Assembly: GCF_021155775.2 (NCBI RefSeq)
Contig: NC_060233.1
Location: 5,994,501-6,058,500 of the forward strand
DNA from: Neodiprion pinetum
Taxonomy: Eukaryota > Arthropoda > Insecta > Hymenoptera > Diprionidae
Reading direction: 5' to 3'
Length of the DNA: 64,000 nucleotides
Shown: positions 40,021-52,031 of the stretch, one piece after another
How positions within the stretch are numbered: the first letter of the stretch is position 1
Layout: each line of letters starts with the position of its first letter
Program-made: the position numbers and the translations under genes
The notes under the pieces: model-generated
Databases searched by the model: none
Told to the model about the DNA's origin: nothing
What the model saw: only the letters and a program-made list of their open reading frames with translations

Positions 40021-41763
40021 ATAATACTGTAGCGTTATTCACGCAACAATCGTCTCGCCATTATTCGCGATTAATAGGTACCGCAGTTATTTGCGGCATG
40101 TATAGGTATAGTGTTGATGTTCATGTTTGTAACTAAGACACTTCACGAATTAATTAATTAATCGATCAAGAGGCAATCAACCGTTGCGATCACGATTTTC
40201 AATCGATACGGACGATTAGGTCTCTGAGATTTTTTACTCTCGTATCGCAATTTGGCAGGCAGTTTCTGATCTTTTATTTTCGTACTGGTTTCGTTGACTC
40301 GCGTTATTAGACGTTACGGAAATTTGCGATCGGAATGCTAATCGCGATACCTCCGGAGATGACACAATCTAGGTGTATTATTAATTAAGAAACGTGCCTT
40401 TTTTTTTATTACCACTACTATATGTTGAACGAACGAATAAGCAAAAGTTGGATCTTAGTCGTCGATCTCATACTCATTTAATGACAGTTGACAGGACTAG
40501 AGAAATTGAAGTTTCAAGAGAATTGCTAGTTTTGTGCCTGGTACAATGATTGAAAAGATTGCGAGGCGATGCGACTGACTTGGTTCACGACCAAAATGCA
40601 GGATTTAACTTTTCCGGTTTTGTTCCTTGATGAGAAAAAAAAAATAAATAAAACACACAAAATCACAGACAAATATTTCTGTCAGTTGTCTGCTAGTTTC
40701 TCTTATTTTAAATTACTTGTTGTATATATTGATACTGTAATACTTAGTAACGTGATAGTTCCATGCAGACCGTGTATGACATTGTATTTAGATATACGAC
40801 GAAAGTAGGAAATATGAATTTTTTTTTAATGATTATGTAATTACAATATGCATCAACATTGACAATGGTTCGCGATCACGAACGTCAGAAAATTTTATTG
40901 GATAGTTGACCAAAAAAAAGTCCCTAGCTATTCGATTCTTTTTTTTTCATTTATCCGTTCTAATGGAAATCAAACAAAATATGCGATCTTATTATTAACC
41001 CCCTAGCTTTCTAAGATACGTTTAACTTTTTTCTTTTACAAATGGCGTAATATACTGTGACTGTTGACCTATGTGATTATTTTTTGATGTACAGAACAAA
41101 TTGAAGAGGATTGAAAAAGAATAAAGCGTTATAAATACAGGTTGAAACGCTACGATAATAAACAGTAATCGACAAATTATTGCTAAGTATGTCATTTATA
41201 TGAATATTTCTTTTCGTTTTACTGATTACGGTCATATGATATGAGGATCTATGTGTAGTAAGGGGATATAGTCGCGGCCTCATGTATCACGTTTGCGTGA
41301 AACTATGTTACATCATGTATATTACGTCGTTTGAACAAATTTTTTCTTGATTCGCGTTATTCTACTATTGTTGTTCGATGATGTTGCAATGATTTAACTA
41401 CCATTGTACAACAAGGATGGATGAATGAATATCGACGTATTGTCGCGATAGGTGTGAACGATAATATTGAATGAGTGATTCCACTAGATGTTGTCTCCTA
41501 TACAACGGTCCGGAAGAATTGTGATTTAGTCGTTAATTCAGAAGATTATGAGGATATATCATGTATTATTATATCTTGTATGTGTATATTGAATGATATT
41601 TTTATTAAAATGATGTTCTATTCATCGTTAATTGTCTACGTTCTCCTTCATCTCTGGTTAGTAATGATTAGCATGAAGTAGACAAACATTGGCGCTATGT
41701 GATCTAAAGCTCCTGATCCCCCTCGCTATATGAAGTTGACATACTGCGACGAAGGATCTATTC
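40021..41763. other. Nocturnin 3'UTR and downstream flank
   Basis: AT-rich. Candidate poly-A signals at 40643-40652 and 41120. No further gene. Confidence 0.6.
40643..40652 (+). terminator. Candidate polyadenylation signals of nocturnin
   Basis: Overlapping AATAAA hexamers lie about 620 nt past the nocturnin stop. Another at 41120-41125 would give a longer 3'UTR. Confidence 0.35.
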
Positions 41764-41983
41764 CAGAGCAGAACGGACAGCAGATAAATAACATGAACAA
41801 TCATTCGTTTCTTGGCTGTAACTCTGGATGCGTTGCTTGCCGCCTGATCGAACTCCGCTTACGTCGAGATAAAGCCTGAAAGAATGATTTTCGGCGATTT
41901 TCAGAATCATCGAAATTTTAAGACAGATTGATAGGGGTGAGCCTGACCTTTGATTTGCGTGACAAAATCTTACGTCTGAAAAT
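41764..41983. repeat. Degenerate edge monomer of the satellite
   Basis: The order of recognisable blocks (GAGCAG..., TTTCTTGGCTGTAACT, GGATGCGTTGCTTGCC, TTTTCAGAATC) matches a monomer but is heavily mutated. This is typical of array edges that escape homogenisation. Confidence 0.65.
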
Positions 41984-44900
41984 CGATTCGCATGGCTGTG
42001 CTTGGAATAGTTGGACCCTCCGGAATGCACAAAACGTAGTGAAAAGGTCGTAGGACGAACGGGAGCGGATTTACTAAGGAAAGAAGAGCAGTGCAGAAAG
42101 TACAGAAACGAATCTTTGGTTTTTCAGCTGTAACTTTTGATCCGATGCTCGCAGCCCATTGGGACCGTGCTCATTCGATTTCGCTCGCAAAATTACGTCG
42201 GAATAGCGCAACAAATAATTTATTCGAGCACTTTCCAGAATCGTCAAATTTTTGCCAAAAATACAAAGGGGTTAGCCTTCCTTTTTTTTTGGCTAAAAAA
42301 TGTTGCCTCTCAGAATCGATTCGTGTGGCCCTGTTTGGAGTAATTGGACCCTCAGGATTGCAGAAAACGCTGCGAAAAGGTCGTAGGACGAACGGGAGCG
42401 GATTTACGAAGGAAAGAAGAGCAGTGCAGAGAGTACAGAAACGAATCTTTGGTTTTTCAGCTGTAACTTTTGATCCGATGCTCGCAGCCCATTGGGACCG
42501 TGCTCATTCGATTTCGCTCGCAAAACTACGTCGGAATAGCGCATCAAATAAGTTATTCGAGCAGTTTCCAGAATCGTCAAATTTTTGCTAAAAATACAAA
42601 GGGGTTAGCCTTCCTTTTTTTGGGCTGAAAAATTTTTCGTCTCAGAATCGATTCGTGTGGCCCTGTTTGGAGTAATCGAACCCTCAGGATTGCAGAAAAC
42701 GCTGCGAAAAGGTCGTAGGACGAACGGGAGCGGATTTACGAAGGAAAGAAGAGCAGTGCAGAAAGTACAGAAACGAATCTTTGGTTTTTCAGCTGTAACT
42801 TTTGATCCGATGCTCGCAGCCCATTGGGACCGTGCTCATTCGATTTCGCTCGCAAAATTACGTCGGAATAGCGCGTCAAATAATTTATTCGAGCAGTTTC
42901 CGGAATCGCCAAATTTTTGCCAAAAATACAAAGGGGTTAGCCTTACTTTTTTTTTGGCCAAAAAATTTTTCGTCTCAGAATCGATTCGTGTGGCCCTGTT
43001 TGGAATAATGTAACCCTCAGGATTGCAGAAAACGCTGCGAAAAGGTCTTAGGACGAACGGGAGCGGATTTACGAAGGAAAGAAGAGCAGTGCAGAGAGTA
43101 CAGAAACGAATCTTTGGTTTTTCAGCTGTAACTTTTGATCCGATGCTCGCAGCCCATTGGGACCGTGCTCATTCGATTTCGCTCGCAAAACTACGTCGGA
43201 ATAGCGCATCAAATAATTTATTCGAGCACTTCCCAGAATCTTCAAATTTTTGCCAAAAATACAAAGGGGTTAGCCTTACTTTTTTTTTGGCCAAAAAATT
43301 TTTCGTCTCAGAATCGATTCGTGTGGCCCTGTTTGGAATAATGGAACCCTCAGGATTGCAGAAAACGCTGCGAAAAGGTCGTAGGACGAACGGGAGCGGA
43401 TTTACGAAGGAAAGAAGAGCAGTGCAGAGAGTACAGAAACGAATCTTTGGTTTTTCAGCTGTAACTTTTGATCCGATGCTCGCAGCCCATTGGGACCGTG
43501 CTCATTCGATTTCGCTCGCAAAACTACGTCGGAATAGCGCATCAAATAATTTATTCGAGCACTTCCCAGAATCTTCAAATTTTTGCCAAAAATACAAAGG
43601 GGTTAGCCTTACTTTTTTTTTGGCCAAAAAATTTTTCGTCTCAGAATCGATTCGTGTGGCCCTGTTTGGAGTAATCGAACCCTCAGGATTGCAGAAAACG
43701 CTGCGAAAAGGTCGTAGGACGAACGGGAGCGGATTTACGAAGGAAAGAAGAGCAGTGCAGAAAGTACAGAAACGAATCTTTGGTCTTTCAGCTGTAACTT
43801 TTGATCCGATGCTCGCAGCCCATTGGGACCGTGCTCATTCGATTTCGCTCGCAAAACTACGTCGGAATAGCGCATCAAATAATTTATTCGAGCACTTCCC
43901 AGAATCTTCAAATTTTTGCCAAAAATACAAAGGGGTTAGCCTTACTTTTTTTTTGGCCAAAAAATTTTTCGTCTCAGAATCGATTCGTGTGGCCCTGTTT
44001 GGAGTAATCGAACCCTCAGGATTGCAGAAAACGCTGCGAAAAGGTCGTAGGATGAACGGGAGCGGATTTACGAAGGAAAGAAGAGCAGTGCAGAAAGTAC
44101 AGAAACGAATCTTTGGTTTTGCAGCTGTAACTTTTGATCCGATGCTCGCAGCCCATTGGGACCGTGCTCATTCGATTTCGCTCGCAAAATTACGTCGGAA
44201 TAGCGCATCAAATAATTTATTCGAGCAGTTTACAGAATCGTCAAAGTTTTGCTAAAAATACAAAGGGGTTAGCCTTACTTTTTTTTTGGCTAAAAAATTT
44301 TGCGTCTCAGAATCGATTCGTGTGGCCCTGTTTGAAGTAATTGGACCCTCAGGATTGCAGAAAACGCTGCGAAAAGGTCGTAGGACGAACGGGAGCGGAT
44401 TTACGAAGGAAAGAAGAGCAGTGCAGAAAGTACAGAAACGAATCTTTGGTTTTTCAGCTGTAACTTCTGATCCGATGCTCGCAGCCCATTGGGACCGTGC
44501 TCATTCGATTTCGCTCGCAAAACTACGTCGGAATAGCGCATCAAATAATTTATTCGAGCACTTTCCAGAATCTTCAAATTTTTGCCAAAAATACAAAGGG
44601 GTTAGCCTTCCTTTTTTTTCGGCTAAAAAATTTTGCGTCTCAGAATCGATTCGTGTGGCCCTGTTTGGCCCACGTTGGACCCTCAGGATTGCAGAAAACG
44701 CTGCGAAAAGGTCGTAGGACGAACGGGAGCGGATTTACGAAGGAAAGAAGAGCAGTGCAGAAAGTACAGAAACGAATCTTTGGTCTTTCAGCTGTAACTT
44801 TTGATCCGATGCTCGCAGCCCATTGGGACCGTGCTCATTCGATTTCGCTCGCAAAATTACGTCGGAATAGCGCGTCAAATAATTTATTCGAGCAGTTTCC

Positions 44901-45934
44901 AGAATCGTCAAATTTTTGCTAAAAATCCAAAGGGGTTAGCCTTACTTTTTTTATGGCTAAAAAATTTTGCGTCTCAGAATCGATTCGTGTGGCCCTGTTT
45001 GGAATAATGGAACCCTCAGGATTGCAGAAAACGCTGCGAAAAGGTCGTAGGACGAACGGGAGCGGATTTACGAAGGAAAGAAGAGCAGTGCAGAAAGTAC
45101 AGAAACGAATCTTTGGTTTTTCAGCTGTAACTTCTGATCCGATGCTCGCAGCCCATTGGGACCGTGCTCATTCGATTTCGCTCGCAAAACTACGTCGGAA
45201 TAGCGCATCAAATAATTTATTTGAGCACTTTTCAGAATCTTCAAATTTTTGCCAAAAATACAAAGGGGTTAGCCTTCCTTTTTTTTTGGCTAAAAAATTT
45301 TACGTCTCAGAATCGATTCGTGTGGCCCTGTTTGGAGTAATTGGACCCTCAGGATTGCAGAAAACGCTGCGAAAAGGTCGTAGGACGAACGGGAGCGGAT
45401 TTACGAAGGAAAGAAGAGCAGTGCAGAAAGTACAGAAACGAATCTTTGGTCTTTCAGCTGTAACTTTTGATCCGATGCTCGCAGCCCATTGGGACCGTGC
45501 TCATTCGATTTCGCTCGCAAAACTACGTCGGAATAGCGCATCAAATAAGTTATTCGAGCAGGTTCCAGAATCGTCAAATTTTTGCTAAAAATACAAAGGG
45601 GTTAGCCTTCCTTTTTTTGGGCTGAAAAATTTTTCGTCTCAGAATCGATTCGTGTGGCCCTGTTTGGAGTAATCGAACCCTCAGGATTGCAGAAAACGCT
45701 GCGAAAAGGTCGTAGGACGAACGGGAGCGGATTTACGAAGGAAAGAAGAGCAGTGCAGAGAGTACAGAAACGAATCTTTGGTTTTTCAGCTGTAACTTTT
45801 GATCCGATGCTCGCAGCCCATTGGGACCGTGCTCATTCGATTTCGCTCGCAAAACTACGTCGGAATAGCGCATCAAATAAGTTATTCGAGCACTTTCCAG
45901 AATCGTCAAATTTTTGCCAAAAATACAAAGGAGT
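41984..45934. repeat. Tandem satellite, 12 monomers of about 333 bp
   Basis: The anchor GATCCGATGCTCGCAGCCC recurs at about 42137, 42470, 42802, 43135, 43468, 43801, 44134, 44467, 44801, 45134, 45467 and 45799, spacings of 332-334. Monomers are highly similar. The last is cut about 135 bp after its anchor. Because 333 is 111 codons, several monomers share one open frame (the longest 410 codons, 43023-44255). Stops at variable positions and the absence of any known domain argue that this is a by-product of the period, not a protein. Confidence 0.95.
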
Positions 45935-47828
45935 TTGTCTCAATCATTCCGTCACTGTCGAGTCACAACCCTCTTATCTCGGCATTGGTCTGCATTACTC
46001 ATTCCCGACGTCATCGAGCCTTGAGGGATAAAGAAGTGCATAGTCGACAGGACTAGACCAACACGGAAGACTGAATCATTCAAATAATCAGCCCTTATCT
46101 CATTAGAAGTCATTCGGAATTAAAATGCTTTAATTTCACAAATGAATCAGCTGTGTGTCAGACAGAGACCTTAGTAGTCGTAATTCAATCCTTTAATGAT
46201 CGTCGCAGCGATTCACTAACAATTGAACATATTTTTTCCCATTCACTTTTGTTAATGCTTGACATAGTCCTATTACTGGTGCACGTCTCACTTACATCGT
46301 ATGAGCTAGAGTAACTCAAACTTAACAAACGTTTCGTTTAACAATATATTTTTGTCAACCATTTAACAATATTCCGTAACAATATAATTCCAATCTCATT
46401 ATCACTTGTGCTCAACCAATACTGAAGAACCTCCTCCTTGGTGATGTATCTCAAACGACGAACTTCTAAAATGCGCATCGAAGTCATCATATATGCAATA
46501 TTCTGCGGCTTTTCGTTATCATCGACCATTTCATTGTTCCAATATTGTAGATGCGAATTATTCATCGTCTCATACGTAGAGCAGGCCAATGTCGTAATAA
46601 CAAAATTACTAACAATATTTCTTCAAGTCAAATTTCAAAGCTTTTTCTGTCCACTCATCATTCAGCAATTGTCAACATACCACATGGAATAAAAACACGT
46701 TTACCAACACCACATGATCGGCTCGTACCAATGATATATTCTCAATAGAAATTTGATACCTAATTAAAGCTCTTATTGTCTAGTCGTATAATGGTAATAA
46801 CAATCTCTATACCGTACTAAAACTAGTCAACTTTCTTGTATACTCTATTAGAAAAAAACTTTGGGTTTGTGTCCACCCTCTACCCTAATGCTATGCTCAA
46901 CTCTCAAGAACAAGCGCTTTTATTACGTTCAGTTTGCGAGAAAACTGATCGTATGAATAAAAATAAAGTGCCACCCAACTATCAAGTTGAATTCTTATAT
47001 AAACAGTGGCGGGAGTAACCCGGAACAATAAAAATTATCGTGGCAGTCTACATTTAATCACGAAATTAATCACGCCGTAACCAGTGCATATCCTAGTTTT
47101 TCAATACTTTTTCTACACGATGGATTCATTCGTGATCACTTTTAGCCATCAATATTTTTATAACTACATGCTTCTACGATTGCACTGAGAGCGTATCTTT
47201 GCATACAGTCATCAGATAAGCTGTCTTTTCATTAAATTTGCAAATTTTCGGTATATCCAAATTCATTCACAACAGTTCGACTATTCAAGTCCCTCGATTT
47301 TAAAAAAGGCGTTTCTGATCTGTTCATGTTCCTACATTATAGATAAAAACCAATCAGCTACTTTCAATTTTAACATTGCTTCCACTATCCCACCTTATAT
47401 AGAATATTATATTTACTTAATATACTATACATATACTTTCATGTGTTGAGCCATCTAGGCTCACAAACAATTTTCGCAAATATTTAACACAATCTCAAAA
47501 ACAACAAAGTTATATTGGCACAGCGTGAAAAAAATATACCTTATTCATACAATTATGCATATGATATAATAGTAGCCATAAAGGAAAGTCGTGCGATGTA
47601 CGGAAAATACCAAAGTGCGTACTTCATCTCTAAGTCAAGTTCAAAGTAAACTTCGGTCACGCATATTCATATTCTTCAAATTTCACCATAGCACCGCAAT
47701 CTTAGCCACTTTCCTTTACGTTACATATTGCGTGATAAACGCCAGCGCAATATTTTCAACACAGATACCTTTTGGTTTCTTTGGTCATTGAGTTTTATAG
47801 TGTATATACTTTGGTCTAAATTACAGCG
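45935..47828. other. Unassigned segment between satellite and MITE
   Basis: About 1.9 kb with fewer CpGs and homopolymer runs than its surroundings. Short frames on both strands (60-84 codons) show no family I recognise. Possibly a decayed mobile-element remnant. Confidence 0.4.
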
Positions 47829-48402
47829 TTAACCCGTTGAGGACACATGGGGTCCAACGGACCCCAGACAAATTTCAATGCAATTTTAAATCTACAAAGA
47901 CCCTTAGGAATTAGATATATAGCACCATCTGTTGTTGTTTGAAGTCTCCACAACAAGTTTTGACACGTTACGAAGGTCTCTTTGGCATTAGTCATCCTGC
48001 AGAGACATATTAGTGCGCACGTGTTTTTTTTTTGGGGTTCTGTAGACCCCGTGTGGCCGTACTGTGGCAAAATCTTAAAAAAATTCAATTTTTTTTTTAT
48101 CGTTGATTGATGTTATATTGTTTCTGTAAACGTAAGTATTTATGCATGAATTGACTTTTTTTTTTTCAGCAATAAATAATGGTTATTAATTAAATATATA
48201 TGTGTGTATATATACAGATGTCTTATAATCTTCGACCTCGAACTATCGCCAGCCGTCTAATGGAATAAAATTAAAGTTTCGCACCGGTTTTAAGTCGATA
48301 CATAGCGTGAAACACAAATGAGAACTGTTTTTCTGCGTGGGGTGCGCTGGACCCCGTGTGTCCTCAACGTTATTTTTTCGATGTGTGTCCTCAACGGGTT
48401 AA
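47829..48402. mobile_element. piggyBac-type MITE with TTAA ends
   Basis: TTAA at 47829-47832 and 48399-48402 bounds inverted ends that begin CCCGTTGAGGACACA. A second copy of the end lies just inside on the right (48339-48369) and matches the left end over about 31 bp, including GGGGTCC and GACCCC. TTAA target duplication and CCC-starting inverted repeats are the piggyBac pattern. No transposase frame is present. Confidence 0.85.
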
Positions 48403-48769
48403 TATAAGCGGTGTAAAAGTCTTTTCTCAAAATTTATCACTTCCGAATCCTCAGTAGAACGTTGAACGCACTTCAAGTCACGCAAATTTTTAACATTTTA
48501 TTATCGACACATCTAATCGACATAGAATTTCCAACCCATACCAATTCTTTCTAATGTATAAATATCACATCTAATGATCGATATAATTTCGTAGCGTATT
48601 CGAAAAAGCGACGCCGATGTAAATATCTGATAATGATAAAATTTTCAACGCGAAATTTTCGCCATTTTCACAAATAAAGAATCTCCGAAGCGCTTTTTTA
48701 CACGCCTAAATCCGCGATACTATCCATGGCAGTTCCGTACGAACAATGGCTAATGAAACTTGAAACATG

Positions 48770-48775
48770 TTTATT
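48770..48775 (-). terminator. Candidate polyadenylation signal of gene A
   Basis: AATAAA on the minus strand, 163 nt past the stop codon, is the first such hexamer downstream. Confidence 0.4.
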
Positions 48776-48937
48776 CTACAGAGTGGCTTTTTGTTGACAT
48801 CGTCCCACTGAGCGCCAGAATTTTTCTCTCCAACAGCCCCGAAAGCGGGCATTTATCGAGAGTCGACCGCAGCTACACGTAGTCACGATAGTCAACGCGA
48901 CTGATGTTAATTTCACTAGTAGCACATATTGCAGTCC

Positions 48938-51900
48938 TTATTGATGTAAGTCTGACGAATTTGCTATTATTGTACTGTTCACTGGCGCTGCGAAGGAATT
49001 CACGATGTCCACAAGGCTCACATAGGTTCCAACCACGAGCCCCACAATTCCGAATAATATTAGGAAGATGTTCTTGATCAAGGACGACATGCCGGGTCCC
49101 ATGTCGGGCCACATAACGCATATCTCGATTATGGCAGGAAAGGCGAGTCCTAGTGCCGAAAGACACAAGGCTCCAAACAGCGAGATGAAGAGACCCAGAC
49201 GCGGCACAGCGATCGCCAGTATAACTGAAAAGCGGTTAAGATTTTGTATCAAGAAATGCAGGAATCGTTTTTCCCGCTTGCTTCGAAGTCGAATGATTTC
49301 ATGTCCAAGTGACATTGTAACAAGAAGTTTTAGACCGGACATGAGTCAGCCCTTGAACTTCCTGTTTTCACGCTGCAGGTTCCAAGTTCATGGAGAAAAA
49401 AAAGAATTATGCCCAATTCACATTTCGAACTACAAAATTAGATTTGTGATTAACGATTTTGAAGCCTAATAAATTCATCGTTACAAATTTTGGATGTCTG
49501 ACCTTGCATTCGTTATCGGTAATCCAAAAAACCTTCGGCTAGCAATTTCTGCCAAAATCGGGATATTTTCAGATTTGCGTTCAACTATTCAACAAACCGA
49601 CAAGTGCGAATGTTCATCAAAATCCAAATGTTTTCAGTATTTTTTCCAGCTTATCGAATACACCAAATTTTAATTTAGCAAGTCTGGCCTTAGATTCGTG
49701 ATTAGCGACCCAAAAAACCTCACGGTACCAATTTTCATTCAAATCCATTCATCGTCTCAACTATCATCGTTATTATTTGATTTTTTGGAACTTTTTCATT
49801 TAAATAATTGAAAACGTACCGAACCGATCAGTGCCAAAATGTAATCAGTTCTAAGTTTGGAGAAGCCACGTCGATTGAGATCAAAATCATTGAAATCCGG
49901 TAACTCGTTTTCGAGCTATCGTCGAAGAAACAGGAAGTTAAAAATGTTCACCTGACTCCCTAAAGCGTCAACTTACAGGTGGCAATGGTGACGATTGTCC
50001 TCAGGACGTACTCCCAGAAAAGTTTGTTCTTAGGAATACGACGATCCAGGTAGGTGTTCCAGATGATCTCAACGGGCACGTAGCCTTGGAGGGCGTAAGT
50101 TATGAATATCGCGATGGCGAACATTATTTTTATGGCCTGTGCCATCCTGTGGGCGGAAACAGATAAAGAGAAATAAACATTGGGTCGATTATGGTGATTC
50201 AATTGCGAATAGTGCGTAGCATTTGAAACATCGACATACACGTCCCCTTTAGGAAGATTCAAAGTAATGCTCCCTTCGGCTGCCGCCCCGTATTTGATAT
50301 AACCGAAAACTCCGACCAGAATGTACAAGATCACGATGACGGTCATCCCGATGTTCAGTACGCCAAAGTAACCACCAAAGTTCTGGGGAGTCTTCATGTT
50401 GTTTTCCAAAGCTATGATCTATCGGTGACAGAAGAAGTGGTACAAGGTTTCTTTTCATGTAAATGAACTATTTCGAGGTGGAAAATTGATTTTCAGTTAG
50501 GGTCATAAGGTTATAAAATAACTCACCACTCCGACAGCCTCCAAGGCAAATAACGTGGTACCAAAGTACAGGGAAAAGTTTCTCAACGAGCCGTACAATT
50601 CCCTTTCGCTAACGGACGGAAGATCGTCAAAAACGTAATACAGGATCATTGATAGACCAACGAAAGTGATGACATTCGCCAGGGAGGAGAATGGCGCAAG
50701 CACTTTCAAGTTCCTAATGTAGTTTATCAATGTCAGCGGTACGAGCAAAATCAGCATGTGCAATTTCGCATCTATTGGAGGCCAATACTGATCGGTTACC
50801 TGGCAACGGATCGTCGAAAAATGATTAGCTTTCGCATACTGCGTTCAACGGAGGCTTGAAGACAAGTTAAAAAGTAAAATTTCTCAAGGCTTCCGGAAAC
50901 TACCTGCTTTATATTCTCCGCGACAAAGACGATGTAGACGCAGCAAATTCCCAGTTGATATGCTATTAGAAACCCATCGACGAGACCTCTGAAAGACGTT
51001 GTTACCTAACTTTATACATCTATAAAAAATCTGAATAACGTTCAAAAATAATTTTGGAATATTAACATTTTTCTACATCCGCAAGTTGATTCGCATTTGA
51101 ACGCTAAAAAAAAAAAAGCTGTGAACATTTTCTGCCACGTATAGAGAATTACAGATACTCACGGCGCGGAGGGTGCGAATATTTTACACCATCGTGGCCC
51201 TTGTTCCAAAGCGTACTTCATGCTCATCGGATAACTCAAAATGGGGACCTTCATTCTTTTGCACAATTTGTACTGCGCTTTTACGAGAACGTGCAAGCAG
51301 TAGGTGCATAAAATACCGATGAGAATCGTTGCTATGACGCCGGTGACCAGACCACTGTTGTAAAAGGCATTCGGCATTGCCAGAATCCCAGTCCCCAGGC
51401 TGCCCTTCAGCAGATGGATCAACGTCTCGGAGTTCCTGAAACCAGATCAAGTTCAAGTTCTTTCACGTAGGTCTACTAACCGTGCGGTACAACCCATTCG
51501 ACCCAATTCTTCTCTCCGAAAGTGCTTTTAACTCGATGACGATATACTCACGAGGTGGGATTCGGCCTGTTCCGATGTTTGTGCGGATCATACGACTCAT
51601 CCGAATCCGATACTGGCGATCCTCCGTCTCCACTTTTCAGGAAATTCCCATCTGGCGTTTGTTTTTCCCCACTGCAATGATTACAGACCATTATTACCTC
51701 GTCTAACGTGCGCCGGTCGAACGGATTCTAGTCCGATGTTTTCCTTATGGTATTAAATTAACGGGACGAGAACGCACTCGTTGTCATATAAGAGCCGTCA
51801 GTGTATCCCATTACAAATCACTGCTAAGATATTATAATCCGCGCGCACATCCCAACGATCGACGTGTTCGACACACTTTGACCGAGTGGCAAGGTGAAAC

Positions 51901-52021
51901 GATAGTCTGTCTATTTTGAAATTCGCGTAGCTTTAACCGTCTCTGAAATCAGAACTCACTTGAAGGAGCTCTGCCCAGCCATCAACTGCATGTTGATAGT
52001 TTCCCCATTCTTTTCTTCCAT
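48938..52021 (-). CDS. SLC36/PAT proton-coupled amino-acid transporter, gene A (complete)
   Basis: There are eight coding exons: 52021-51960, 51671-51552, 51435-51163, 50988-50904, 50799-50527, 50418-50240, 50146-49977 and 49224-48938. All borders are GT-AG and the phases agree. They total 1449 nt, or 482 aa. The start ATG has the strong context CACCATGG, and an acceptor at 52032 shows that the exon begins with 10 nt of 5'UTR. A polar N-tail of about 70 residues leads into YDPHKHR, then HLLKGSLGTGILAMPNAF (first membrane helix) and about ten further helices, including YQLGICCVYIVFVAENIK, FALEAVGVIIALENNMKTP and AIFITYALQGYVPVEIIW. This is the Aa_trans (AAAP) fold and the length is normal. The family moves small amino acids with protons across plasma or lysosomal membrane, and fly pathetic couples it to growth signalling. 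Its nearest relative here is gene B, about 9 kb upstream. Confidence 0.95.
49225..49976 (-). other. Last intron of gene A, with degenerate repeats
   Basis: 752 nt between GTAAGT and TTTTCAG. Phrases of the form TTCGT(G/T)AT(T/C)...CCAAAAAACCT recur at about 49508-49540 and 49693-49723, suggesting old tandem units. Confidence 0.6.
50147..50239 (-). other. 93-nt intron in gene A, stop-free and in frame (possible exitron)
   Basis: Donor GT|GTATGT (50239) and a pyrimidine-rich acceptor CCCACAG (50147) bound 93 nt with no stop in the gene's frame. Spliced, the protein reads LNLPKGDVMAQAIKIMF, matching the family and gene B. Retained, it adds 31 residues including an NAT glycosylation sequon in a predicted extracytoplasmic loop. 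Gene B lacks this intron. Confidence 0.75.
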
Positions 52022-52031
52022 GGTGACGTTT

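Noticed and set aside
42091..46056. Many overlapping 68- to 410-codon frames in the satellite
   Set aside because: Repeated shadows caused by the 333-bp period; no domain or splice sites.
47816..48088. 90-codon minus-strand frame at the MITE
   Set aside because: Lies inside the non-coding piggyBac-type element; no transposase similarity seen.
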